This document shows, in pieces, positions 1 through 6,258 of a stretch of 6,690 nt of DNA. Made by a program: the position numbers and the translations under genes. The notes beneath the pieces are model-generated. The model ran no database searches. It saw nothing but the letters and a program-made list of their open reading frames with translations, and had not been told where the DNA came from. Position 1 is the first letter of the stretch; each line of letters opens with the position of its first letter. The stretch covers positions 1 through 6,690 of the forward strand of contig JBELIU010000160.1 of assembly GCA_042090735.1 (NCBI GenBank). The letters are read 5' to 3'. The stretch comes from Novosphingopyxis sp042090735 (GTDB lineage: Bacteria; Pseudomonadota; Alphaproteobacteria; Sphingomonadales; Sphingomonadaceae).

Positions 1-542
1 CCGCCGAAAATCCTTTCGCCGAACGTGGCGGCGTATCCGCGCAGATATGGTCCTACGGTCATCGCAACATTCTCGGCCTCGCCTTTGCGCCCAACGGCAA
101 TCTCTGGGAGAGCGAGATGGGCCCCACGGGCGGCGACGAGGTGACTCTCATCAAGCGCGGCCAGACCTATGGCTGGCCCAACGCCTCGAACGGCATCAAT
201 TACGATGGCTCGAACATCCCAGATCATAAGCCGGGCGATGGCTATGAGCCGCCCGAAGCCTTCTGGACGCCATCCATCTCGCCGGCGAATCTTATCTACT
301 ACACCGGCAGTCTGTTCCCGCAGTGGCAGGATTCGCTTTTTCTGGGCGGCCTATCCGGCAAGACGCTGATCCGCCTGACGGTGGACGATCAGGATGCGGC
401 AAAGGCGGACCAGTGGGATATGGGTTTTCGCGTCCGTGCGCTCGCGCAAGGCCCGCAAGGGGCCATATGGGTGCTCGAAGACGGATCGAACGGGCGGCTC
501 ATCAAGCTGACGCCCGTCGATCACGGCAATGGCGAAGACTAA
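1..542 (+). CDS. PQQ-dependent aldose/sorbosone dehydrogenase (GSDH, YliI-like), C-terminal part
   Basis: This is the 3' part of a gene that begins before the window; the frame runs from base 3 and gives 179 residues up to the TAA at 540-542. Family members are secreted six-bladed beta-propellers that bind PQQ and calcium and oxidise aldose sugars in the periplasm, passing electrons to the respiratory chain. Visible family signatures are YGHRN (from base 54), the stretch LWESEMGPTGGDE, then NYGWP-like TYGWPN, NGINYDG, FPQWQ and a late R-V-R pair. The order closely follows E. coli YliI (recalled, not aligned). Window residues 21-25 read RNILG where YliI and soluble glucose dehydrogenase have RNxQG, so a glutamine near PQQ is replaced by leucine. 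The signal peptide and the first propeller blades lie outside the window. The exact sugar substrate cannot be told. The gene converges on the tRNA gene after a 16-base gap. Family assignment is firm; activity is inferred. Confidence 0.9.
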   Translation, partial: AENPFAERGGVSAQIWSYGHRNILGLAFAPNGNLWESEMGPTGGDEVTLIKRGQTYGWPNASNGINYDGSNIPDHKPGDGYEPPEAFWTPSISPANLIYYTGSLFPQWQDSLFLGGLSGKTLIRLTVDDQDAAKADQWDMGFRVRALAQGPQGAIWVLEDGSNGRLIKLTPVDHGNGED

Positions 543-558
543 ATCCGAAGGAAAGGTT

Positions 559-632
559 TGGAGCGGGCGGCGGGAATCGAACCCGCACGATCAGCATGGG
601 AAGCTGACAGGCTACCACTACATCACGCCCGC
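559..632 (-). tRNA. tRNA-Gly(CCC)
   Basis: A complete cloverleaf reads on the minus strand from 632 to 559. The acceptor stem is seven perfect pairs (626-632 with 563-569). The T arm is GCGGG / CCCGC around a TTCGAAT-type loop (570-586). The anticodon stem TCAGC / GCTGA encloses the loop TTCCCAT, giving anticodon CCC, which reads the glycine codon GGG. The discriminator base is T (562), and CCA is encoded in the genome at 561-559, giving 74 bases in total. The gene lies downstream of the extensin-family gene on the same strand, but a promoter-like pair sits just upstream (643-671), so it probably has its own transcription start. The identity is clear from the sequence. Confidence 0.97.
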
Positions 633-642
633 AACGCCGCCT

Positions 643-671
643 CCAATAGCCGCGCACCGGGGTGGTGACAA
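643..671 (-). promoter_or_regulatory. Putative sigma70-type promoter of tRNA-Gly(CCC)
   Basis: On the minus strand, TTGTCA (671-666) is followed after exactly 17 bases by TATTGG (648-643). Ten bases then lead to the mature 5' end of the tRNA at 632. The -35 box matches TTGACA at five of six positions; the -10 box matches TATAAT at only three, including the leading TAT. The spacing and the position just ahead of a stable RNA gene support it. This is an inference from pattern and place; no start site has been mapped. Confidence 0.45.
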
Positions 672-701
672 GCGATAGCGCACGGGCCTTGCCGCATGCG
701 C

Positions 702-1436
702 TCAGCGGCAGGCGCCCCAGCCCATCGCTCCGCGATCCGCCTGGTCGAAATGGAAGTGGTTGGCGTGCGCGCTGTTGTAGTCGGGCGAGAGGACGGTGGC
801 GAACAGATCGCACGCCCCGTCCCGCACGGCGCGCAGGAAAGCCTGCTGATCTTCCGTGCCCCCGTTCCAGTCGTTCAGGACGCTCACCGTCTCGCCGTCG
901 TCGGTCGTGAAGCTGGCGATATCGATCGCGTTGCCGGTCGCGTGCTCGCTCCAACTGCCTTCCGATGCTCCGTACATCCGGCGGCAGCTATAGGAGCCAT
1001 AGTGTCCGATGCTCGCGATCGGGGAACCGAGATACTCGCGCGCAGCGGGCTGCACCACCTGCCACTCCCAAAGGGCGAGCGCGCTCACCACCGGGCAGCT
1101 TGGCGCGACCGAAGCGGGACGCAAGCGCACAGAGGTTGCGCCGCCAGGCTTCGGAACCAGACCGTCCTCCTGAACGCACTGCCCCTCCCCGCGCGGTGGC
1201 TTGACCGAGTAATCCACGCCCGCACGATCGAGCAGCGCACGACATTGAGGAAAATCATCGCCCAAGGCGGCGAGCTTCTGACCGGTAAACGCGCCGATCG
1301 GTTGTCCCAGGTCCAGCGGCGTCCACGGAACGTCCTGTGGCCGGTCTCGCACGAACACGAAACCGGCCACGGCAAGACATGCGAGGATGGCGAGGACGAC
1401 GATGCTGCGGACGATGGCTTTCGCAGTCCGCAGCAT
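702..1436 (-). CDS. Extensin-family protein (LAS/M15-like putative metallopeptidase, membrane-anchored)
   Basis: The protein has 244 residues. Residues 10-29 form one hydrophobic segment (signal anchor or uncleaved signal), so the remainder should lie in the periplasm. The C-terminal half matches the bacterial extensin-like domain (PF06904, recalled). It carries SEHATGNAIDI at 163-173 and HANHFHFD at 224-231, the SxHxxGxAxD and HxH pattern that binds zinc in LAS peptidases such as D-Ala-D-Ala carboxypeptidases; the likely ligands are H165, D172 and H229. Six cysteines (65, 87, 114, 151, 209, 243) outside the anchor could form disulfides, as expected for an exported protein. The plant name is misleading: there is no proline-rich extensin repeat. 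A role in peptidoglycan trimming is an inference from the fold. The ATG lies four bases after the DUF1499 stop with only a weak ribosome site, so it is probably translated from the same mRNA. Confidence 0.9.
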   Translation of the reverse strand: MLRTAKAIVRSIVVLAILACLAVAGFVFVRDRPQDVPWTPLDLGQPIGAFTGQKLAALGDDFPQCRALLDRAGVDYSVKPPRGEGQCVQEDGLVPKPGGATSVRLRPASVAPSCPVVSALALWEWQVVQPAAREYLGSPIASIGHYGSYSCRRMYGASEGSWSEHATGNAIDIASFTTDDGETVSVLNDWNGGTEDQQAFLRAVRDGACDLFATVLSPDYNSAHANHFHFDQADRGAMGWGACR

Positions 1437-1440
1437 CGGT

Positions 1441-2325
1441 TCAGCGGCTGGCAGCCGTCGTCGTGCCCGACAGGTCCGACAGGAAGCTGCGCACGCGCTC
1501 CGCGTTCACCCCGAGATCGCTCTGGCCGACACGGCTTACCGATCGCATATCGATGATGGAACCTTGGCCTGCACCTGCGGGCCGCACGCGCAGCACGACA
1601 TCATCCTTGAAGCGGAAGGCCGAAACCGTGTCGGTTGCCTCCATATGGCCACGGGACGCGTCGACCGCTGCGATGTCCCAGCCGCGATCGGCGGCGAGCC
1701 GTTCGGCGGCCTCAATCACCTGCGGCATGGGCATATCGATCCGCACCGAGCGGATATCGGGATAGGCTTTCTGGTGGATCAACGCCCAGCGCTGCCGGGG
1801 CGAAAGACCACGCATGTCGTCATCGGTCGCGCCGGGGATGGCGTCCCAATTGTCGGCGCGTAGCGTCAAAGTGGTAAACTGAGGCGGATCGGCGAGATCG
1901 GTGGACACATCGTGGATCGCAGGCACCGAGAATGCGATGCTCAGCTGATACCCGATATAACCCGCAAAAATCGCCGCGCTGACCGCACCGATCAGCAGCC
2001 GCGGCATCTTGGTGCGCATGCCCTTGCGCCGCCGCCAGATGAACACGCCAACGGCCAGCACCAGCGTGAACAGCGCCAGGAAAAAGGCGTAGCGAATCCA
2101 GGTGAGACCGACGGTAAAGTCCCAGAAGCCCCAGCCCGATCCGAACGAGGCGAGCAGGCCCCAGAGCCCCGCGCCCGCACCAAGGATCAGCACAATCAGC
2201 CCAAGCGGATCGCGCTTGATCAACATCGGCTTGTCGCTATCAGCGGTGCCCGTACCGGCCGTGGCGGTTGCCGCATGCCCAGTTTCGACGTGCTCAGTCT
2301 GTGGATCGTTGAAATCGTCGGCCAT
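1441..2325 (-). CDS. DUF1499 domain membrane protein
   Basis: The protein has 294 residues from the ATG at 2325. A start 18 codons further upstream (2379) is possible, but 2325 is preceded by a strong AGAGGGG ribosome site at 8 bases and gives a natural MADD start. Residues 1-33 are polar and rich in Ala/Thr. Three hydrophobic segments follow at about 41-60, 77-97 and 108-133, with a basic WRRRKGMRTK loop between the second and third. The C-terminal soluble part (about 145-285) is DUF1499: PDIRSVRIDMP at 189-199 and the hallmark SVSRVGQSDLGVNAERVR at 262-279. The biochemical role of DUF1499 is unknown. The gene sits directly upstream of the extensin-family gene, so the two are likely co-transcribed and may share an envelope function; that link is inference. 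Confidence 0.88.
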   Translation of the reverse strand: MADDFNDPQTEHVETGHAATATAGTGTADSDKPMLIKRDPLGLIVLILGAGAGLWGLLASFGSGWGFWDFTVGLTWIRYAFFLALFTLVLAVGVFIWRRRKGMRTKMPRLLIGAVSAAIFAGYIGYQLSIAFSVPAIHDVSTDLADPPQFTTLTLRADNWDAIPGATDDDMRGLSPRQRWALIHQKAYPDIRSVRIDMPMPQVIEAAERLAADRGWDIAAVDASRGHMEATDTVSAFRFKDDVVLRVRPAGAGQGSIIDMRSVSRVGQSDLGVNAERVRSFLSDLSGTTTAASR

Positions 2326-2333
2326 GGGCCTGT

Positions 2334-2340
2334 CCCCTCT
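2334..2340 (-). promoter_or_regulatory. Ribosome binding site deciding the DUF1499 start
   Basis: On the minus strand AGAGGGG lies 8 bases before the ATG at 2325. It is the strongest Shine-Dalgarno-like site noted here and supports 2325 over the upstream in-frame ATG at 2379. Confidence 0.6.
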
Positions 2341-2422
2341 GTTCATCCCTGTTGCGACACTAAACGCCGCTTTGGGCACGCCGGTTGCACCTGTTCAGCG
2401 TTTCTCCGCCAGCGCCGCTGCA

Positions 2423-2451
2423 TTGGCAAGCGGCTTGTGGCGCTCTATCTG
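2423..2451 (+). promoter_or_regulatory. Putative sigma70-type promoter of the DUF1285-NUDIX-cca operon
   Basis: TTGGCA (2423-2428) is followed after exactly 17 bases by TATCTG (2446-2451). The -35 box matches TTGACA at five of six positions; the -10 box matches TATAAT at three of six. It lies in the 132-base region between the divergent DUF1499 and DUF1285 genes. A start site about seven bases after the -10 box would fall on or next to the A of the ATG at 2458, which would make the mRNA leaderless. The match is moderate and could be chance in GC-rich DNA. I found no comparably clear promoter for the opposite direction. Confidence 0.35.
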
Positions 2452-2457
2452 GACGCC

Positions 2458-3021
2458 ATGCCCTATGAAGCGCCCGATCTAGCCAGCCTCAGCCCGCAGG
2501 ATATCGCCCGGCTTGCCGATGGTGACGACTTGCCACCGGTGCAGGAATGGCATCCGCAGGCCGCGTCCGACAGCCTGATGCAGATCGATGCCGAGGGACG
2601 CTGGTTTCACGATGGCGGCCAGATCGGAAGGCCCGCGATGGTGCGCGCCTTCTCGCGGTTGCTGCGCAAGGAAGCGGACGGGCGCTATGCGCTGGTGCTG
2701 CCTTATGAAAAACAGTGGATCGCGGTGGAGGACGTGCCCTTCCAGGTGGTCGAGCTACGCGCGGAGGGCGAAGGCCAGTCGGCAACGCTGAGCTTTCGCC
2801 TGAACACCGACGATATCGTCGTCGCAGGGCCGGATCACGCGATCCGCGCGGGTGGCACGTCAGACGATCCGCGGCTGTACCTTCACGTACGCCACGGGCT
2901 GGAAGCGCGCATCGGCCGTTCGGTCTATTATGAATTGGCCGAAATGGCGCTCGCTCATGATCCGGACCGCCCCGGCGTTTGGAGCGGGGGTCGGTTCTTC
3001 CCGTTGACGCCGCCCGCATGA
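2458..3021 (+). CDS. DUF1285 domain-containing protein
   Basis: The protein has 187 residues, no signal peptide and no membrane segment, so it should be cytoplasmic. It matches the DUF1285 family (PF06938, recalled) along its length: DSLMQIDAEGRWFHDGGQIGR at about 38-58, ALVLPYEKQWIAVEDVPF at 78-95, and a C-terminal RLYLHVRHGLEARIGR-type stretch from 139. Function is not known. The start is chosen because family members typically begin with MPY-like sequence; a GTG seven codons upstream (2437) is an alternative, and neither has a good ribosome site. The last bases form ATGA with the NUDIX start, so this is the first gene of a tightly coupled three-gene operon. DUF1285 next to CoA-type NUDIX and cca genes is, as I recall it, a recurrent alphaproteobacterial arrangement. 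This hints at a role near nucleotide or cofactor metabolism, but no reaction can be assigned. Confidence 0.88.
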   Translation: MPYEAPDLASLSPQDIARLADGDDLPPVQEWHPQAASDSLMQIDAEGRWFHDGGQIGRPAMVRAFSRLLRKEADGRYALVLPYEKQWIAVEDVPFQVVELRAEGEGQSATLSFRLNTDDIVVAGPDHAIRAGGTSDDPRLYLHVRHGLEARIGRSVYYELAEMALAHDPDRPGVWSGGRFFPLTPPA

Positions 3022-3593
3022 CCCTGGCCGCAATGCTGGAACGCGCGCTCGGCACGAAGACCGCGCATGAGGACGAAGCCGAATTCGGCGCGCCCGAAGG
3101 CGGCTACCGCGAAGCCGCCGTACTGGTGCCCGTCACGCGCCGCGACGAACCCGGCGTCATCCTTACCCAGAGGCCCAAATGGCTGCGCAGCCATGCGGGG
3201 CAAGTCGCCTTTCCCGGCGGCAAGCTGGAGCCGCAAGATGGCAACAATCCCGTCGTCGCAGCCCTGCGGGAAGCGGACGAAGAGCTCGCCATTCCGCCGT
3301 CGCAAGTCGAAGTGGTCGGCACCACCCCGGCCTATCACTCCGGCAGCGGCTTTCGCATTGTGCCCGTGATCGGTGTCGTCCCGCCCGATCTGGACCTCAC
3401 CCCCTGCCCCGACGAGGTGGCGGACTGGTTCGAGGTGCCGCTCGCCTGGCTGCTCGAACCCGCCAATGCCCATCGCAGGACGGGTATCTGGCGCGGCGTC
3501 CCGCGCACCTATTACGACATGGACTGGCAGGGCCGCCGCATCTGGGGCGTCACCGCCGGCATCATCGCCAATATCGCGCGCAGTCTGAGATGA
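3018..3593 (+). CDS. CoA diphosphatase-type NUDIX hydrolase (NudL-like)
   Basis: The protein has 191 residues. Members of this subfamily hydrolyse coenzyme A and its derivatives to 3',5'-ADP and 4'-phosphopantetheine (or acyl-phosphopantetheine), using divalent metal. The subfamily signature LTQRPKWLRSHAGQVAFPGG (49-68) leads into the Nudix box, G68-K-L-E-P-Q-D74 and then READEELAI at 84-92. E88 and E89 are the expected metal ligands. As in E. coli NudL (recalled), the box has Asp where the consensus has the first Glu, Ala in place of the last Gly, and a slightly longer middle. The C-terminus RIWGVTAGIIANI (174-186) is also typical. The ATG at 3018 overlaps the DUF1285 stop (ATGA). An upstream in-frame ATG at 2979 is less likely because it lies deep inside DUF1285. 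Substrate preference is inferred from the signature. Confidence 0.9.
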   Translation: MTLAAMLERALGTKTAHEDEAEFGAPEGGYREAAVLVPVTRRDEPGVILTQRPKWLRSHAGQVAFPGGKLEPQDGNNPVVAALREADEELAIPPSQVEVVGTTPAYHSGSGFRIVPVIGVVPPDLDLTPCPDEVADWFEVPLAWLLEPANAHRRTGIWRGVPRTYYDMDWQGRRIWGVTAGIIANIARSLR

Positions 3594-4777
3594 CGCAGCG
3601 AACCCTTCCGGATGCACCCTGGCGCCGCGACCCCGCTCTGCTGGCCGTCGTCGAAGCGCTGAGCGGTGGCGAAGAGCGTCCCCGTATCGTCGGCGGGGCC
3701 GTGCGCGACAGTCTGCTGGGCCGCGCAGTAAAGGATATCGATCTCGCCACGCCGCTGCTGCCCGAAGAGGTGATCGCGCGGCTCAAGGCGGCGGGACTGA
3801 AGGCCGTGCCGACCGGCATCGACCATGGCACCGTCACCGCCGTCGCCGATGGCCAACCGTTCGAAGTGACAACGCTGCGCCGCGATGTCTCCACCGATGG
3901 CAGGCGTGCCACCGTCGCTTTCTCCACCGACTGGCGCGAGGATGCGGCGCGGCGCGACTTCACGATCAACGCGCTCTATGCCGATCCCGAAACCGGCACG
4001 ATCAAAGACTTCTTCGGCGGACTGGACGATCTCGATGCGCAGCGGCTGCGCTTCATCGGCGATGCCGACCGGCGGATCGCGGAGGATCATTTGCGCATCC
4101 TGCGCTACTTCCGGTTCCTCGCGCGCTTCGGCCGGAGCGAACTGGACGCCGAGGCTTATGCAGCCTGCCGCGTGGGCGCAAACAGCCTCAAGGGCTTGTC
4201 GCGCGAGCGCATAGCGGACGAGCTCACCAAGTTGCTATCGCTGGACGACCCGCGTTTCGCCGTGAACGCCATGGCGGAAGGCGGCATCTTTGCGCCGATC
4301 CTGCCGGAGATCGAAGGCACAGCGCTGTTCGATCGGCTGATCGCGCGCGAGCAAATCCGCGGCGCAGCGCCCGATCCCATGCGCCGCCTGCTGGCGCTGC
4401 TGCCCCCGGATTCCGAGACGGTGGCAACCGTCGCGGCGCGGCTCAAGCTTTCGAAGCGCCAGCGTGCGGCCCTGCAAGCGCCGCTCGATGCCCGCGCCGT
4501 CGCCGATCCCCGCCGCGCAGCCTACAACCATGGCGTCGACGCCGCCCGCGACGCCGCTTTCATCTATGCCGGCGATGCCGAGTATGGCGCGCGTTTGGAT
4601 GCGCTCGAGGGCTGGAGCCCGCCGCGCTTCCCGCTGAGGGGCGCGGACCTCATCGCCCGCGGCCTCACCCCCGGCCCTGAACTGGGGCAGCGGCTCCGCG
4701 CGATCGAGGCCCGCTGGATCGAGGAAGGCTTTCCCGATGCCGACAGCCTCGATGCGCTGGTGGCGGAGCAGCTCTGA
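3590..4777 (+). CDS. cca: CCA tRNA nucleotidyltransferase (class II polymerase family)
   Basis: The protein has 395 residues and acts in the cytoplasm. It adds or repairs the 3' CCA of tRNAs from CTP and ATP. The head domain shows RIVGGAVRDSLLG at 32-44, the catalytic DID at 49-51 (both metal-binding aspartates present), TTLRRD at 94-99 and RRDFTINAL at 121-129. The neck follows with RFIGDADRRIAEDHLRILRY at 154-173 and RIADELTKLL at 207-216. The C-terminal part (about 340-395) keeps the GADLIARGLTPGPELG element at 351-366, usual in alphaproteobacterial members. These families cannot always be told from poly(A) polymerase by sequence, but the alphaproteobacterial context favours CCA addition. 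The start is fixed by an ATGA overlap with the NUDIX stop; an open frame continues upstream from 3179, but it lies inside the NUDIX gene. The stop is 25 bases from the convergent parC stop, with no clear terminator between them. Confidence 0.95.
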   Translation: MTQRTLPDAPWRRDPALLAVVEALSGGEERPRIVGGAVRDSLLGRAVKDIDLATPLLPEEVIARLKAAGLKAVPTGIDHGTVTAVADGQPFEVTTLRRDVSTDGRRATVAFSTDWREDAARRDFTINALYADPETGTIKDFFGGLDDLDAQRLRFIGDADRRIAEDHLRILRYFRFLARFGRSELDAEAYAACRVGANSLKGLSRERIADELTKLLSLDDPRFAVNAMAEGGIFAPILPEIEGTALFDRLIAREQIRGAAPDPMRRLLALLPPDSETVATVAARLKLSKRQRAALQAPLDARAVADPRRAAYNHGVDAARDAAFIYAGDAEYGARLDALEGWSPPRFPLRGADLIARGLTPGPELGQRLRAIEARWIEEGFPDADSLDALVAEQL

Positions 4778-4802
4778 GCCTTTCCATCGTTGGCCGCTCC
4801 CT

Positions 4803-6213
4803 TCAATCGAAGCGGTTGTCCTTGGGGAAGCCGTTGGGCGGCAGCCGGCCCGCGGCCCCCCGCGCCACGCGCCACGGCAGCAGATCGTCCTTGTCCACGG
4901 TGCGCGTGCGTTCGGTCTCGCCGCCCATCGTCCAGCTGAGGCCGCCCTCCAGCCGGAAGGTGGTGGCATCGGACAGGCCGCCATCCTTGTAGCGCTGCAG
5001 CATCACGCCCTGCCCCCGCGTCATCTCCGGCATCTCGGACAGCGCAAAGACGACGAGCTTGCGGTTCTCGCCCACCGCGGCGACCTGATCGTGGCTCGCA
5101 TCGATCTCGCGCACCACGCTCAGCACCGCCTTGCCCTTGGGGTTCACCACCTGGCGGCCCTTGCGCGTTTCGGCGATCAGATCTTCCATATTGGCCACGA
5201 AGCCGCGGCCGCCCGATGCTGCGAGCAGCAGCCGTCCGCCCGGCCGCGCCGCCAGCACCTTCACGATCGCGTTGCCGCCGTCGATGTCGACCATCGACCC
5301 GATCGGTTCGCCGAAGCCGCGCGCACCGGGCAACTTGTCCGCGCCCAGCGTGTAGAAGCGCCCGCTGGCGGTGGCGACGAGCAGCTTGTCCGTCGTCTGC
5401 GCCTCGAAGGCGAAGGCAAGCTCGTCGCCTTCCTTGAACTTGACGGCCGAGACGTCGTTGCCATGGCCCTTCATCGCCCGGATCCAGCCCCGCCGGGAGA
5501 CGATCACGGTCAGCGGCTCGCGCTCGATCATCGCTTCCAGCGGCACCTCCACCGTCGCCGCGGCTTCCTCAAGCCCCGTCCGCCGTGCGCCCAGCGCGGT
5601 ATCCTCGGCATAATCCTTGCGAAGCTCGGCCAGGTCCTTCTTGAGCCGCGTGCGCTGGCGGGCCGGGCTGTCGATCAGCTTCACCAGCCCTTCGCGCTCC
5701 TTTGCGAGCTGGTCCCGCTCGCGCTTCAGCTCCATTTCTTCTAGCTTGCGCAAGCTGCGCAGCCGCATGTTGAGGATCGCCTCGGCCTGCCGGTCGGTCA
5801 GCTGGAACTCCTCCATCATCACGGCCTTGGGCTCATCCTCGGTGCGGATGATCTCGATCACCCGGTCCAGGTTCAGGAAGGCGATGATGTAGCCTTCGAG
5901 CAGCTCCAGCCGCGCGTCGATCTGCTCCAGCCGGTGGCGCGATCGGCGCACCAGCACCTCGATCTGATGCGCCAGCCAGTGCCGCAGCACCTCGCCAAGG
6001 CCCATCACCATCGGCGTGTGGTTGGCATCCAGCACGTTCATGTTGAGCGAGAAGCGGTTCTCCAGATCGGTCAGGCGGAACAGCGCGTTCATCAGCTGGT
6101 CCGGATCGACGGTGCGGTTCTTGGGCTCCAGCACGATGCGGATCGCCTCGTCGCTCTCGTCGCGCACATCGGCCAGGATCGGCAGCTTGCGGTCCGCGAT
6201 CAGGTTGGCGATC
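4803..6213 (-). CDS. parC: DNA topoisomerase IV subunit A, C-terminal segment (after the assembly gap)
   Basis: This segment encodes 469 residues from IANLIADRK at the edge of the N run (first full codon 6212-6210) to the TGA at 4805-4803. ParC forms the A2B2 topoisomerase IV with ParE and decatenates daughter chromosomes. The segment covers the end of the breakage-reunion core (LPILADVRDESDEA, LEPKNRTVDPDQLMNALFR, then SLNMNVLDANHTPMVMGL), the coiled-coil and dimer-gate region (RSRHRLEQIDARLELLEGYI through the ILNMRLRSLRKLEEMELKRE helix), and a C-terminal beta-pinwheel starting near RRGWIRAMKGHG. No GyrA-box-like motif was seen. That, together with the RGQGVMLQRYKDGGL stretch, supports ParC rather than GyrA. 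The frame is intact throughout, without internal stops. It belongs to the same gene as 6259-6690 but is out of frame with it across the gap as assembled. Confidence 0.95.
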
Positions 6214-6223
6214 NNNNNNNNNN
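6214..6223. other. Assembly gap (10 Ns) inside parC
   Basis: Ten undetermined bases interrupt parC. The round number suggests a placeholder, so the true length is unknown. The ParC frame right of the gap and the frame left of it differ by one base as written (46 bases between the Q codon at 6259 and the I codon at 6212). About 18 codons of the family sequence are missing here, by my recollection of homologues. Confidence 0.97.
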
Positions 6224-6258
6224 CTCTCCCACGGTTCTGGAGCAACACCTTGCGCCGC
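6224..6258. other. Non-ParC sequence at the contig end beside the gap
   Basis: These 35 bases sit between the last recognisable ParC codon and the Ns. In the ParC frame they read AAQGVAPEPWE; the other two minus-strand frames read RRRKVLLQNRGR and GGARCCSRTVGE. None resembles the conserved LVVTEIPY-like strand that should follow GAWQ. It is most likely a misassembled or low-quality contig end; an insertion boundary is a less likely alternative. Confidence 0.6.

Noticed and set aside
543..558. Short stem AAACC / GG(A)TTT between the dehydrogenase and the tRNA as a bidirectional terminator
   Set aside because: Only about five weak pairs with a bulge and no real T tract; it could arise by chance.
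678..701. Hairpin (GCGCA ... TGCGC with an inner CGG/CCG) as terminator of the extensin-family gene
   Set aside because: The stem has a bulge, it starts directly at the stop codon, and no T run follows on the minus strand. It could form but is not a convincing intrinsic terminator.
696..1863. Plus-strand open frames across the extensin and DUF1499 genes (696-1556, 1337-1765, 1387-1863)
   Set aside because: The minus-strand genes here carry clear family motifs. The plus-strand translations are rich in Arg/Ala/Pro/Ser without motifs, as expected for shadows.
2326..2379. Upstream DUF1499 start at 2379 (MPKAAF...)
   Set aside because: The ATG at 2325 has a strong ribosome site at proper spacing; the extra 18 codons would cover that site and lie in the divergent promoter region.
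4778..4802. Terminator between the convergent cca and parC genes
   Set aside because: The 25 bases hold no clear inverted repeat and no T run in either direction.
2955..4984. Long open frames on the minus strand opposite the NUDIX and cca genes (2955-3617, 3512-4090, 4235-4984)
   Set aside because: They are antisense shadows of well-supported genes in GC-rich DNA, where reverse frames stay open by codon bias. Their proteins show no recognisable domain.
4737..5744. 335-codon plus-strand open frame opposite parC
   Set aside because: It lies entirely over the cca end and conserved ParC coding sequence and has no recognisable domain. Its His/Leu/Arg-rich composition is typical of an antisense frame of a GC-rich gene.
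6224..6234. 5S rRNA fragment in the foreign block (minus strand ends in GTGGGAGAG, like the conserved 3' part of alphaproteobacterial 5S rRNA)
   Set aside because: Only about nine bases match, and the preceding bases do not follow 5S sequence well enough. It is noted as a possible source of a repeat-driven misassembly but is not supported as an RNA gene.
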